Assembly (NCBI GenBank): GCA_038202795.1
Contig: JBBREQ010000017.1
Coordinates: forward strand, 1-32,824
From: PHET01 sp038202795
Lineage (GTDB): Bacteria > Actinomycetota > Coriobacteriia > Anaerosomatales > PHET01
Direction: 5' to 3'
DNA: 32,824 nucleotides
The position numbers were made by a program, and so were the translations under genes. The first letter of the stretch is position 1; each line of letters starts with the position of its first letter. Positions 17,247-24,210 of this stretch are shown here, one piece after another. The notes under the pieces are model-generated. The model was not told the origin of the DNA, did not search any database, and saw only the letters and a program-made list of their open reading frames with translations.

Positions 17247-17520
17247 AACGCTCCAGTCTGTCCTCGTAGGCGTCGTCCCGTCTCCACGTGTAAGGCTCCC
17301 CGGGTCCAAGCTCTTTGCGCCGCTCCTCGAGCCTTGCCTGAATCGCGCGCAGCCCTTCGACCGCGTGCGCCCGCCTCCGGTCCACCCCTCCCGCCGTCCA
17401 CGCATCGAGCACCCGGCGCAGCACTTCGGACTCGGACACACCGAGCTTCTCGGCCTCACGCTTGAGCGCGAGGTCTTGAGCCTCGTCGATGTTGAGCTGC
17501 TTTCTCACCTTGCGACCCAC
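17233..17520 (-). CDS. Ribbon-helix-helix antitoxin of a PIN/VapBC-like module
   Basis: The 95-residue protein has an N-terminal RHH-type segment (VRKQLNIDEAQDLALKREA, then LGVSESEVLRRVLDAW). Its charged C-terminus, ending WRRDDAYEDRLERYDRS, is typical of antitoxins paired with PIN toxins. The GTG at 17520 is preceded by GGAGG at 10 nt; a second GTG four codons in is possible. The N-terminus should bind DNA as a dimer and the tail should wrap the toxin. A perfect inverted repeat 57 nt upstream is the likely operator. The antitoxin looks intact although its toxin is truncated. Confidence 0.75.
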   Translation of the reverse strand: MGRKVRKQLNIDEAQDLALKREAEKLGVSESEVLRRVLDAWTAGGVDRRRAHAVEGLRAIQARLEERRKELGPGEPYTWRRDDAYEDRLERYDRS

Positions 17521-17576
17521 CGTAGCGTCGCCTCCTTGCTAGGTTCGAACCGCACCCTTACCGGCTCCGTCTGAAG

Positions 17577-17597
17577 TGATGTATACCCTATACATCA
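17577..17597. promoter_or_regulatory. Palindromic operator of the antitoxin gene
   Basis: TGATGTATA (17577-17585), a CCC spacer, then TATACATCA (17589-17597) form a perfect 9-bp inverted repeat. It contains -10-like TATA elements on both strands. RHH antitoxins typically bind such short palindromes to repress their own promoter. Confidence 0.6.
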
Positions 17598-17654
17598 TAC
17601 GCCCTCAGTTGCCCCTGCACGCACGGTAGGTGTACGATTCGTCTGCTCAGGACA

Positions 17655-17660
17655 TATATG
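17655..17660 (+). promoter_or_regulatory. Weak candidate -10 for the magnesium operon
   Basis: TATATG is the only AT-rich hexamer at a suitable distance ahead of the M-box and would start the RNA near 17667. No clear -35 lies 16-18 nt upstream. A TTGACA at 17677-17682 has no -10 partner and would start transcription inside the aptamer. Confidence 0.25.
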
Positions 17661-17696
17661 CACCGCGCCCCGAGCATTGACAGCCGAGGAAGTCAG

Positions 17697-17927
17697 CTCC
17701 GTCCGTTACGGTGCGGCTCCTGTTCGAACACAGGCCACTGCCCGGAAATGTCGAGAGACGCCAATGGGTAGAACAGCCCTCGCCGGCTTAAGGCGAAGGC
17801 TAAGGTGGCTGGGCTCGTGGACCGGCGCGCAAGCGACCGGTACCGCAGGTGGGGCACGACCCCACCGCGTCGACGACACCACGCGTCGCGCGCCCTACGT
17901 CGGACAGTGCCAAATCCACAGACGAGG
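17697..17927 (+). ncRNA. M-box (ykoK) magnesium riboswitch aptamer
   Basis: The conserved M-box core is present almost base for base: GTTACGGTGCGGCTCCTG near 17705-17722, CAGGCCACTGCCCGGAAATG at 17731-17750, then GACGCCAATGGGTAGAACAG through 17776. The AAGGC and GGCTGG blocks come next. The 3' strand CGGACAGTGCCAAATCCACA begins near 17901 and closes near GACGAGGG. A GC-rich extended helix, including GGTGGGG/CCCCACC, lies between. M-box RNAs fold around several Mg2+ ions and turn off downstream magnesium-transport genes when Mg2+ is plentiful. The downstream genes (MgtE-like, NRAMP-like) fit. The ends are approximate. Confidence 0.9.
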
Positions 17928-17975
17928 GATGTGAGCGGTGACCAATCGGCACGTGTTCCCGCCTGAGGTGGGTCC

Positions 17976-18003
17976 GCGTGCCGTCATGTGTGCCACGGCA
18001 CGC
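17976..18003 (+). promoter_or_regulatory. Expression-platform hairpin with a competing partner
   Basis: GCGTGCCGT (17976-17984) pairs perfectly with ACGGCACGC (17995-18003). The 5' strand can instead pair with GGCACG at 17948-17953 (partner CGTGCC 17977-17982), so the two helices are mutually exclusive. It sits between the aptamer and the terminator, where the switching element is expected. Confidence 0.55.
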
Positions 18004-18012
18004 CACCGCCAG

Positions 18013-18045
18013 CCCCTGGTCCGCAACGGACGCAGGGGTTTTTCT
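18013..18045 (+). terminator. Intrinsic terminator of the M-box leader
   Basis: CCCCTG (18013-18018) pairs with CAGGGG (18033-18038), and GTCCG (18019-18023) pairs with CGGAC (18027-18031). There is a CAA loop and one bulged G. TTTTTCT follows directly (18039-18045). It lies about 220 nt before the first gene, so it is an attenuator rather than an end-of-operon signal. Confidence 0.85.
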
Positions 18046-18047
18046 AG

Positions 18048-18247
18048 TGCCGAGAAACCCGCGCGTGATCTTCTCGGCAGTCAGGACCTGTTGCCGAAGA
18101 GATATGGGCCTTCGTGAAACCCCATAGTCCGTAGGTCCCCGTGCTCCTCGCCGTGTGACGGCAAGGCCGGGGGACCAGCCGCCGATACACGACCTGCCGT
18201 TCTTGCCGGTGCGACGCCCTCTGTCGTCTCCGCGCTGATCGAACCGG
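18048..18247 (+). other. Second structured leader between the attenuator and the mgtE-like gene
   Basis: After the terminator there is no gene for 217 nt, but there are many helices. TGCCGAGAA (18048-18056) pairs with TTCTCGGCA (18071-18079), TATGGG (18103-18108) with CCCATA (18121-18126), and GCCGT (18150-18154) with ACGGC (18158-18162). CCGGT (18206-18210) pairs with ACCGG (18243-18247), just ahead of the Shine-Dalgarno sequence. AGGTCC (18133-18138) can pair with GGACCT (18084-18089), or the overlapping GGTCCCC can pair with GGGGACC (18170-18176). I do not recognise a known riboswitch class. Confidence 0.45.
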
Positions 18248-18262
18248 AAGGGAGGAGCGCCC

Positions 18263-20128
18263 ATGTACTACCTCTCGCAGATGCTTGGTAGGCCTGTCGT
18301 CGACGCGACGGGCGAAGAGATCGGGACCATCAACGACATCGCCATCGCCACGGGCGAGGTCTTCCCGCGCGTGACATCGCTCGCGTTCGTGGGTCCCGAC
18401 AAGACGCCGTTCATGCTCTCCTGGCGCAAGTACGTCGAGAGGATCGACTCCGAACAGGTCCTCCTCAGCATATCCGCACCTGAGATCCGCTTCTCGTATC
18501 TACAGCCCGATGAGGTGCTGCTCCATCGCGATCTGCTCAACAAGCAGATCGTCGACACGCAAGGTATGAAGGTCGTGCGCGTGAACGATCTCAAGCTCTC
18601 GGAGTCGCGCAACCAGCTGCGCCTGCTCGGTGCCGAGGTGGGCATGCGTGGCATCCTGCGCGGCATCTCGCCTGCACTCGAGCGGGTCGTCCGGAGCGCC
18701 GCCCGTCTGGTGGGCAGCGATATCCCTGAGACGCTCATCGCGTGGAACTACATGGATCTGCTCGACCGCGACCTGAGCCAGGTGAAGCTCTCGGTGACGC
18801 ACAAGCGTCTGCACGAGCTTCACCCGGCTGATGTCGCGGATATCCTCGAGCAGCTCTCCCCGTCCCAGCGCGCCGCCGTCTTCACGCATCTGGACAACGA
18901 GGCCGCAGCCGACACCATCTCTGAGCTCGAGGATGACCTGCAGGCCGACGTCATCGACGACCTGTCTGAGCGTCGCGCGTCGGACCTGCTGGCCGAGATG
19001 GACCCTGACGACGCTGCCGACATCGTGGGCGACCTGGACCGCGAGAAGGCCGAACGGCTGCTGCGCCTGATGGGGGTCGAGGACGCAAGCGCGATCCGCG
19101 GGCTGCTCGGCTACAAGGAGAAGACCGCCGGCGGCATCATGACGCCCGAGGTCACCACTGTGACCGAAGACATGACCGTCGCCCAGGTCATCGAGCACCT
19201 CCGCGCCATCGCCGAGGAGCAGGAGTCGATCTACTACGTCTACGTGGTCGAAGGTGACCAGCACCTCACCGGCGTGATCTCGCTGCGCGACCTGCTGCTC
19301 GCGCAGCCCGAGACGCTGGTGTCCTCGCTCGCCGAGAGCGATCTGTTCACATCACACCCCGACGACGACCAAGAGGACGTCGCCGACCAGATGTCCAAGT
19401 ACGATCTGCTTGCGTTGCCCGTCGTCGACGAGACCGGCAAACTGCTGGGTATCGTGACCGTCGATGACGCGCTCGACGTGCTCGAGCAAGAGGCTCAGGA
19501 GGACTTGGCGATCGCGACGGGAGCAGCGCACGAGCGTGGGGCGGCCCTGTCGCTGTGGGGCCGCATCTGGCGCCGCAGCATCTGGGCGTTCATCTGGCTC
19601 GCGGCGCTGCTCGGGGTAGCCGTCGTCACCGAGCGGGTCTCGGAACGCTACGTGGCACAGATGCCGCCACCCTGGCTGTCGTTTGCATTGGTCTTCGCCT
19701 CGGGCGCAGCGCTGCTGCTCCCACTGATTCTCCGGACGGCCGAGGAGGCCTCGTCGCGTGCGGTCGCCGAAATCATCGAAGGCGGTGGAGGAGACGAGCG
19801 CCCCGCACTGAGCCGGCGGCTACTGGCCGAGGGCGCGCTTGGCCTCGCCATGGGCCTCTTGGCCGGACTACTGGCCGGTGTCTACGGCTGGCTTCGCCAT
19901 TCGACGATGGAGATATCGCTGGTCTTAGGCGTCACCACGGGGCTGGCGGTCCTGCTCACGGTGCTGTTCGGCAGCTACCTCGCCCATCTTGCCCTGAACG
20001 CCACCGACAAGGACCACCCGGTGTCTTCAACCAGTCTCACTGTCGCCACCATGGTCTTCGGAACCGCAGTGTACGTGGGGCTGGCGTTCGCTGCCGGTCC
20101 TCTCGCGGCGGCGATGGTCGGCAGGTAG
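18263..20128 (+). CDS. PRC-barrel/MgtE-N/CBS membrane protein, degenerate MgtE-like
   Basis: The 621-residue protein is much longer than a typical MgtE (about 450). Two PRC-barrel-like segments (about 1-80 and 85-165) precede an MgtE N-domain (about 180-285, LHELHPADVADILEQLSPSQ), two CBS domains (about 288-415) and a five-helix membrane domain (about 438-618). In ordinary MgtE the N and CBS domains sense Mg2+ and gate the channel. Here the membrane domain lacks the usual GN-x-G-x-Q stretch, and the position of the channel Asp (Asp432 of Thermus MgtE) appears to be Met597 (TVATMVFGTAVY). It may therefore be a sensor or regulatory partner rather than a channel; this rests on hand alignment. 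AAGGGAGGAG precedes the ATG. The next gene starts 7 nt after the stop. Confidence 0.85.
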   Translation: MYYLSQMLGRPVVDATGEEIGTINDIAIATGEVFPRVTSLAFVGPDKTPFMLSWRKYVERIDSEQVLLSISAPEIRFSYLQPDEVLLHRDLLNKQIVDTQGMKVVRVNDLKLSESRNQLRLLGAEVGMRGILRGISPALERVVRSAARLVGSDIPETLIAWNYMDLLDRDLSQVKLSVTHKRLHELHPADVADILEQLSPSQRAAVFTHLDNEAAADTISELEDDLQADVIDDLSERRASDLLAEMDPDDAADIVGDLDREKAERLLRLMGVEDASAIRGLLGYKEKTAGGIMTPEVTTVTEDMTVAQVIEHLRAIAEEQESIYYVYVVEGDQHLTGVISLRDLLLAQPETLVSSLAESDLFTSHPDDDQEDVADQMSKYDLLALPVVDETGKLLGIVTVDDALDVLEQEAQEDLAIATGAAHERGAALSLWGRIWRRSIWAFIWLAALLGVAVVTERVSERYVAQMPPPWLSFALVFASGAALLLPLILRTAEEASSRAVAEIIEGGGGDERPALSRRLLAEGALGLAMGLLAGLLAGVYGWLRHSTMEISLVLGVTTGLAVLLTVLFGSYLAHLALNATDKDHPVSSTSLTVATMVFGTAVYVGLAFAAGPLAAAMVGR

Positions 20129-20135
20129 GGCGCCG

Positions 20136-21395
20136 ATGACGCCCACCACTGAAACCCGTCGAACCGTCGGGATTTTTGCGGCGCTCGCCCTGGTGGGACC
20201 GGGCGTGATCACGGCGATGGCCGGAAACGACGCCGGAGGCGTGACCACCTACTCGGTCGCCGGCGCGGAGTTCGGTTACGAGACGCTGTGGATGATTCTT
20301 GTCATGGTATTCGCCCTGGCCGTCGTCCAGGAGATGGCGGTGCGCATGGGATGCGTCACCGGCAAGGGGCTGGCCTCGCTCATCCGCGAGCGCTTTGGCG
20401 TTCGTCCCACGCTCCTCGCCATGGCCGCCCTACTCGTCTCCAACACCGCCACGAGCGTCGCCGAGTTCGCCGGCATCGCCGCGGCGCTCGAACTGTTCGG
20501 CATCTCGAAGTACCTGTCCGTGCCGGTCGCAGCCGTTGGTGTGTGGCTTCTTGTGGTGCGGGGAGACTTCCGCAAGGTCGAGAAGGTGCTGCTGGCGCTG
20601 GCTGCGGTGTTTCTGCTCTACCCGGTGGCCGCCATCATGGCCAAGCCCGACTGGGGCGAGGTGCTGCACGCGACACTCGTGCCTCAGTTCCGCGCTACCG
20701 TGCCCTTTGTCGCACTCGTCATTGCGGCAATCGGGACAACCATCGCACCATGGATGCAGTTCTTCGCGCAGAGCAACGTGGTCGATAAAGGCCTCACCGT
20801 GCGTGACCTGCCCGGACAGCGCATCGACACGATCGCGGGCGTGGTGGCTGCGAGCCTTGTTGCGTGGTTCATCATCATCACCACCGGCACGGTGCTCTAT
20901 CCGGCTGGCATCAGCATTGGCAGTGCCGAGCAGGCCGCAGCCGCCCTCGCTCCGGTCGCGGGCCAGTACGCCTCGATCCTATTCGCCGTCGGGCTGTTCG
21001 GCGCCTCGCTGTTGGCCGCCAGCGTCCTTCCGCTCACGGCAGCCTACGCGATCACCGAGGCATTCGGATGGGAGCGCGGCATCGACCGCACCTGGGCCGA
21101 GGCGCCGGCCTTCAACACCATCTACAGCTTCGTCATCTTCTTCGGAGCTGCCATCGTACTGATCCCCAACGCTCCGTTGATCCAGGTAATGGTGCTCTCG
21201 CAGACGCTCGGCGGCATGCTGCTGCCCTTCATGCTCGTATTCATGGTGCGTCTGATCAACGACCGCCGCATCATGGGCAAGTACGTCAACACGCGCGCAC
21301 AAAACGCGCTTGCCTGGGGCACGATCGTCACGGTGATCGGCCTGACGGTCGCGCTGTTGGGGATGCAGATCGCCCGGGCAGTGGGAGTCCTGTGA
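20136..21395 (+). CDS. NRAMP-related (NRMT-type) divalent metal/magnesium transporter
   Basis: The 419-residue protein has about 11 transmembrane helices of the SLC11/NRAMP fold. The canonical helix 1 DPGN is replaced by GNDAGG (30-35). Helix 6, which in NRAMPs carries a Met before Pro-His and coordinates Mn2+ or Fe2+, reads GTTIAPWMQFF with Ala204 instead. These changes are features of the NRAMP-related magnesium transporter clade described in Eggerthella, which accepts Mg2+. Control by an M-box leader agrees. It lies 7 nt after the MgtE-like gene and its stop overlaps the next GTG (GTGA). Mn2+ uptake is the alternative; the riboswitch makes Mg2+ more likely. Confidence 0.85.
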   Translation: MTPTTETRRTVGIFAALALVGPGVITAMAGNDAGGVTTYSVAGAEFGYETLWMILVMVFALAVVQEMAVRMGCVTGKGLASLIRERFGVRPTLLAMAALLVSNTATSVAEFAGIAAALELFGISKYLSVPVAAVGVWLLVVRGDFRKVEKVLLALAAVFLLYPVAAIMAKPDWGEVLHATLVPQFRATVPFVALVIAAIGTTIAPWMQFFAQSNVVDKGLTVRDLPGQRIDTIAGVVAASLVAWFIIITTGTVLYPAGISIGSAEQAAAALAPVAGQYASILFAVGLFGASLLAASVLPLTAAYAITEAFGWERGIDRTWAEAPAFNTIYSFVIFFGAAIVLIPNAPLIQVMVLSQTLGGMLLPFMLVFMVRLINDRRIMGKYVNTRAQNALAWGTIVTVIGLTVALLGMQIARAVGVL

Positions 21396-22006
21396 ACGAA
21401 CCGCACGCCAAGGGAAGCCCCACTTCGGCCGCCATCGCTGCCCGAAAGACCGCGCTGCGTGTCCAGATTCGGGCTCTGCGCGCCGCGCTCGATCTGCAGG
21501 TGTGTCTCGCCGCCTCCGAGGAGCTCGCCACACACCTCCTCGCGCTACCTGAGGTCACTTCCGCACGCACGGTGCTCGCCTACCACGCGATGCCCGAGGA
21601 GATCGACCCCGGGCCAACGCTCAGAAGACTGAGGGCAGCCGGAGCGACGATCGTCTACCCGCGCATCGAAGCTCCGGGCGTCGTGCAGCTACATGTCGTG
21701 GAGGCGGAGACCGTGCTTCTTCCCGGCCCGTTCGGGCTCGCCGAACCCCCCGAGACGGCCCCCCGCGTCGACCCCTCAGCAATCGACGTAGCTCTCGTTC
21801 CCGGTGTGGCATTCGATACGAGTGGGCGGCGCTTGGGGTACGGCGGAGGCTACTTCGACCGGCTCATCCCCCGCTTTCGCCCGGACTGCGCCGTCCTTGG
21901 CATCGCGTTCGACGAGCAGGTGATCGACGAGGTTCCAGCGGACGAACTCGACGCTCGAGTGCACGTGGTGGTCACGCCCACGCGGATGCTGTGGGCGCGG
22001 CCGTAG
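21392..22006 (+). CDS. 5-formyltetrahydrofolate cyclo-ligase
   Basis: The 204-residue enzyme has the family signature GRRLGYGGGYFDRLIPR (from about residue 147) that binds Mg-ATP. The N-terminal block ARKTALRVQIRALRAAL and LAYHAMPEEIDP are also typical. It converts 5-formyl-THF to 5,10-methenyl-THF with ATP hydrolysis, returning stored folate to the one-carbon pool. I chose the GTG at 21392 that overlaps the transporter stop; a longer in-frame opening from 20864 lies within the transporter gene. The enzyme needs Mg2+, but its place in the operon may simply reflect cotranscription. Confidence 0.9.
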   Translation: MNEPHAKGSPTSAAIAARKTALRVQIRALRAALDLQVCLAASEELATHLLALPEVTSARTVLAYHAMPEEIDPGPTLRRLRAAGATIVYPRIEAPGVVQLHVVEAETVLLPGPFGLAEPPETAPRVDPSAIDVALVPGVAFDTSGRRLGYGGGYFDRLIPRFRPDCAVLGIAFDEQVIDEVPADELDARVHVVVTPTRMLWARP

Positions 22007-22010
22007 CGGG

Positions 22011-22853
22011 CTAGTCGAACTCGAAGCCCCTGATCGCAGTCGCAAGCGCCTCGGCTATCTCCTGACGTCCGGCCTTACTCTCTAGGTACGTCCGATCCGC
22101 GGCATTGTCACCCACCTCCAGGAGACAACGGTACTTGGCTCCATTGCGTCGCTTCTCAAGACTGTAGAGACGCACTTCTCTGAGCCCGCGGTTCTTCTCC
22201 AAATCCGTCCGTTTCACCAAACCCCTGACCAATGCCCTGCAGAGTGCAGCGCCACGCTTGTCGCCTGGGATGTACTCGCCCAGCACGCCGCTGGGGGCCG
22301 CGCCATCGTTGTGTATCGAAATGAAGATATCCGCCTTGGCGTTGTTGCCCAGTGCCAGCTCTCTGTCGAAAGCCTTGGTGTTGGTGGGTTGGGGCCGGTA
22401 GTTGTTCGAGCCGGTCAGCCCGTGCTTGGTGTCCCAGGCTTTGACGTGTTGGAACTCCGGGAGTTCCCCTATTGCACGGTCCACGATGTCACCGCAGATC
22501 TTGTATTCCTTCCAGCCCCGGCTACCCGTGTCCCCTTGGTGCGACGGCTGCCAGGCGATAACCAGGTGGCGCTTCGGAGGATCCTCGGGTGTCTCCGTCT
22601 TCGGTGGTGTGGTTCCTGGGACCGGAGGCTCGGGCACCGGAGCCACCTGCCCGCCGGCAATTCGAGTGCTCTCGATGGCCGACGGCGCTGTGACGGTCGG
22701 CAACGGCGCTAGTGCGACGACGCTCGTTGGCGAGGATGGCGCAGTGACAAGCCACCAGCCGACGAGCAACGGAGCCGCTACAAGGAAGATGAGCGCAAGT
22801 GCGCTCAGGTTGTCACGCCAGCCAGTGTGCCTGCTTTGATGCGGGCGCCCCAT
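22011..22853 (-). CDS. Membrane-anchored Amidase_3-like N-acetylmuramoyl-L-alanine amidase
   Basis: The 280-residue product has one N-terminal transmembrane anchor (about 17-36), a Pro-rich linker (40-95) and an Amidase_3-type domain (96-280). Probable zinc and catalytic residues are H105 (WQPSHQGD), E116 (WKEYKICGD), H181 (SIHNDG) and E246 (LLEVGD). The first motif differs from the usual IDxGHxG, so it is a divergent member. Such enzymes cut the amide between MurNAc and the stem peptide of peptidoglycan. The ATG at 22853 overlaps the stop of the kinase gene, implying coupled expression. It is convergent with the cyclo-ligase gene, 4 nt apart. Confidence 0.8.
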   Translation of the reverse strand: MGRPHQSRHTGWRDNLSALALIFLVAAPLLVGWWLVTAPSSPTSVVALAPLPTVTAPSAIESTRIAGGQVAPVPEPPVPGTTPPKTETPEDPPKRHLVIAWQPSHQGDTGSRGWKEYKICGDIVDRAIGELPEFQHVKAWDTKHGLTGSNNYRPQPTNTKAFDRELALGNNAKADIFISIHNDGAAPSGVLGEYIPGDKRGAALCRALVRGLVKRTDLEKNRGLREVRLYSLEKRRNGAKYRCLLEVGDNAADRTYLESKAGRQEIAEALATAIRGFEFD

Positions 22854-24193
22854 CACTTGACCTTCTTGGCGTACGCGGTGCCGTAACCGAGGTCGGTCAG
22901 TTCGCCTGAGACCGCCTCCGCCTCGGATTTCGTGTCGTACGGTCCAGCGCATACCACCCATCTATCATCCCCGGGGGCGCCAATCGAATCGTAGTCCGCG
23001 AGATTCAGCACGAGGGCAGGGTATCCGTCTGCCTCCACCTTGTTCGCGTGCTTCTCTGACACCGATTTCGTCGAGCTTACGCCGCCACAGAACGCGCCCC
23101 AAAACGGAGTCGTCAAATCTGGCTCGTCGGCCTTTGTCTCGACCGGGCTCGGTTCTTCCGGTGGTACTTGCACCAGCTCTGGTTCAATCACCGCTGATGT
23201 CTCAGTCGAAGCAATAGGCGCCACGGCGCTCGTCTTGGGGGGATTCGTCGTGGCCGCGATGAACACCCCCACGACAATCACGATTCCCACCGCGGCGACT
23301 GCGAGCACCGGGGCAGTACTCTTCTTGCCATCCGACTCAGTAGTCGGCATGCCAGATTGCCTCTCACCATGCATCGCTCCGAGCGAACCCCGCCGCAGGT
23401 CTTCGGCCATCAGCCGCGCCTCGGGGTAACGCTGTTCGGGCTGTTTGGCGAGAGCCCTGTCGATGATCGCCGCGACGGCGGGTGGCACGCCGGAGCCCTC
23501 AAGCGACGCCACGCGCTCGTTCGCGATTCGGTACAGAATCGCCGCTGACGACGGTGCCATGAATGGGTTGTCGCCCGACAACATCTCGTAGCCCAACACT
23601 CCAGCCGAGAATATGTCCGACCGCCCATCGGCGGTAAGCCCCATGACTTGCTCCGGCGACATGTAGCCTGGAGTGCCCAGCACCGTGCCGATCTGTGTCG
23701 ATCGCCCAGCTGCGGCGTCGACTATTCGAGCGATTCCGAAATCGGCTACTTTGACCCGACCATCGGTGAGCAGAAATACGTTGTCCGGTTTGATGTCACG
23801 GTGCACGATTCCAGCGGAATGAGCAGCCTGTAAGGCGTCAAGCACTTGGATCAGGACGTTCACGGCTGCGTCGCGTGAGAGCGTCGAATGCGCGAGGAAG
23901 TCGCCGAGGGATTCACCGTCCAGCAACTCCATCGCTATGAAGTGACGATCCCCAGCGCTGAAGACGTCGAATACCTGAACTACGTTGGCGTGCGACAGCC
24001 GCGCCGCAGCCCGGGCCTCCCGTTGGAACCGCTCGAGCATCTCGCCCTGAATATTTGGAGTGAGCCCCGATGGGAACAGGAGCTCTTTCAGAGCCACCTC
24101 GCGTTCCAGGGTGCAATCGTAAGCCAGATGCACGACCCCCATGGCTCCGCGCCCAAGCTCTGCGTCGATTCTGTAGCGATCTAATCCTGACAT
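22853..24193 (-). CDS. Transmembrane Ser/Thr kinase with SPOR-like exported domain
   Basis: The 446-residue Hanks-type kinase has a glycine loop GRGAMG (14-19), K36, catalytic loop HRDIKPDN (D133), DFG (151-153) and SPE (179-181). The kinase domain is followed by a cytosolic linker, one helix (about 294-315), a Pro/Glu/Val-rich stalk and a C-terminal domain (about 370-446). That domain's pattern (WVVCAGPYDTKSEAEAVSGEL...GYGTAYAKKV) resembles SPOR domains, which bind peptidoglycan stripped of stem peptides. That would suit the amidase encoded by the overlapping next gene, whose product creates such glycans; this functional link is inference. Confidence 0.88.
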   Translation of the reverse strand: MSGLDRYRIDAELGRGAMGVVHLAYDCTLEREVALKELLFPSGLTPNIQGEMLERFQREARAAARLSHANVVQVFDVFSAGDRHFIAMELLDGESLGDFLAHSTLSRDAAVNVLIQVLDALQAAHSAGIVHRDIKPDNVFLLTDGRVKVADFGIARIVDAAAGRSTQIGTVLGTPGYMSPEQVMGLTADGRSDIFSAGVLGYEMLSGDNPFMAPSSAAILYRIANERVASLEGSGVPPAVAAIIDRALAKQPEQRYPEARLMAEDLRRGSLGAMHGERQSGMPTTESDGKKSTAPVLAVAAVGIVIVVGVFIAATTNPPKTSAVAPIASTETSAVIEPELVQVPPEEPSPVETKADEPDLTTPFWGAFCGGVSSTKSVSEKHANKVEADGYPALVLNLADYDSIGAPGDDRWVVCAGPYDTKSEAEAVSGELTDLGYGTAYAKKVK

Positions 24194-24210
24194 GTGGCGA
24201 GCCTCGCTCC

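Noticed and set aside
17542..17551. GGTTCGAACC resembling a tRNA T-loop or phage attachment core
   Set aside because: The flanks do not form a T-stem on either strand, and no acceptor or anticodon arm or integrase gene is nearby. The half-sites are also in the wrong arrangement for a LexA box.
17677..17682. Consensus TTGACA as -35 of the magnesium operon
   Set aside because: At 16-18 nt downstream there is only GC-rich sequence, and a start there would cut into the 5' strand of the M-box.
18084..18180. Possible c-di-AMP (ydaO) riboswitch, from GCCGAA and CCGGGGGACC segments
   Set aside because: The blocks occur in the wrong order and the conserved GGGGTGAAT and CCGTCAGCTAACC blocks are missing, so only an unassigned structured leader is reported.
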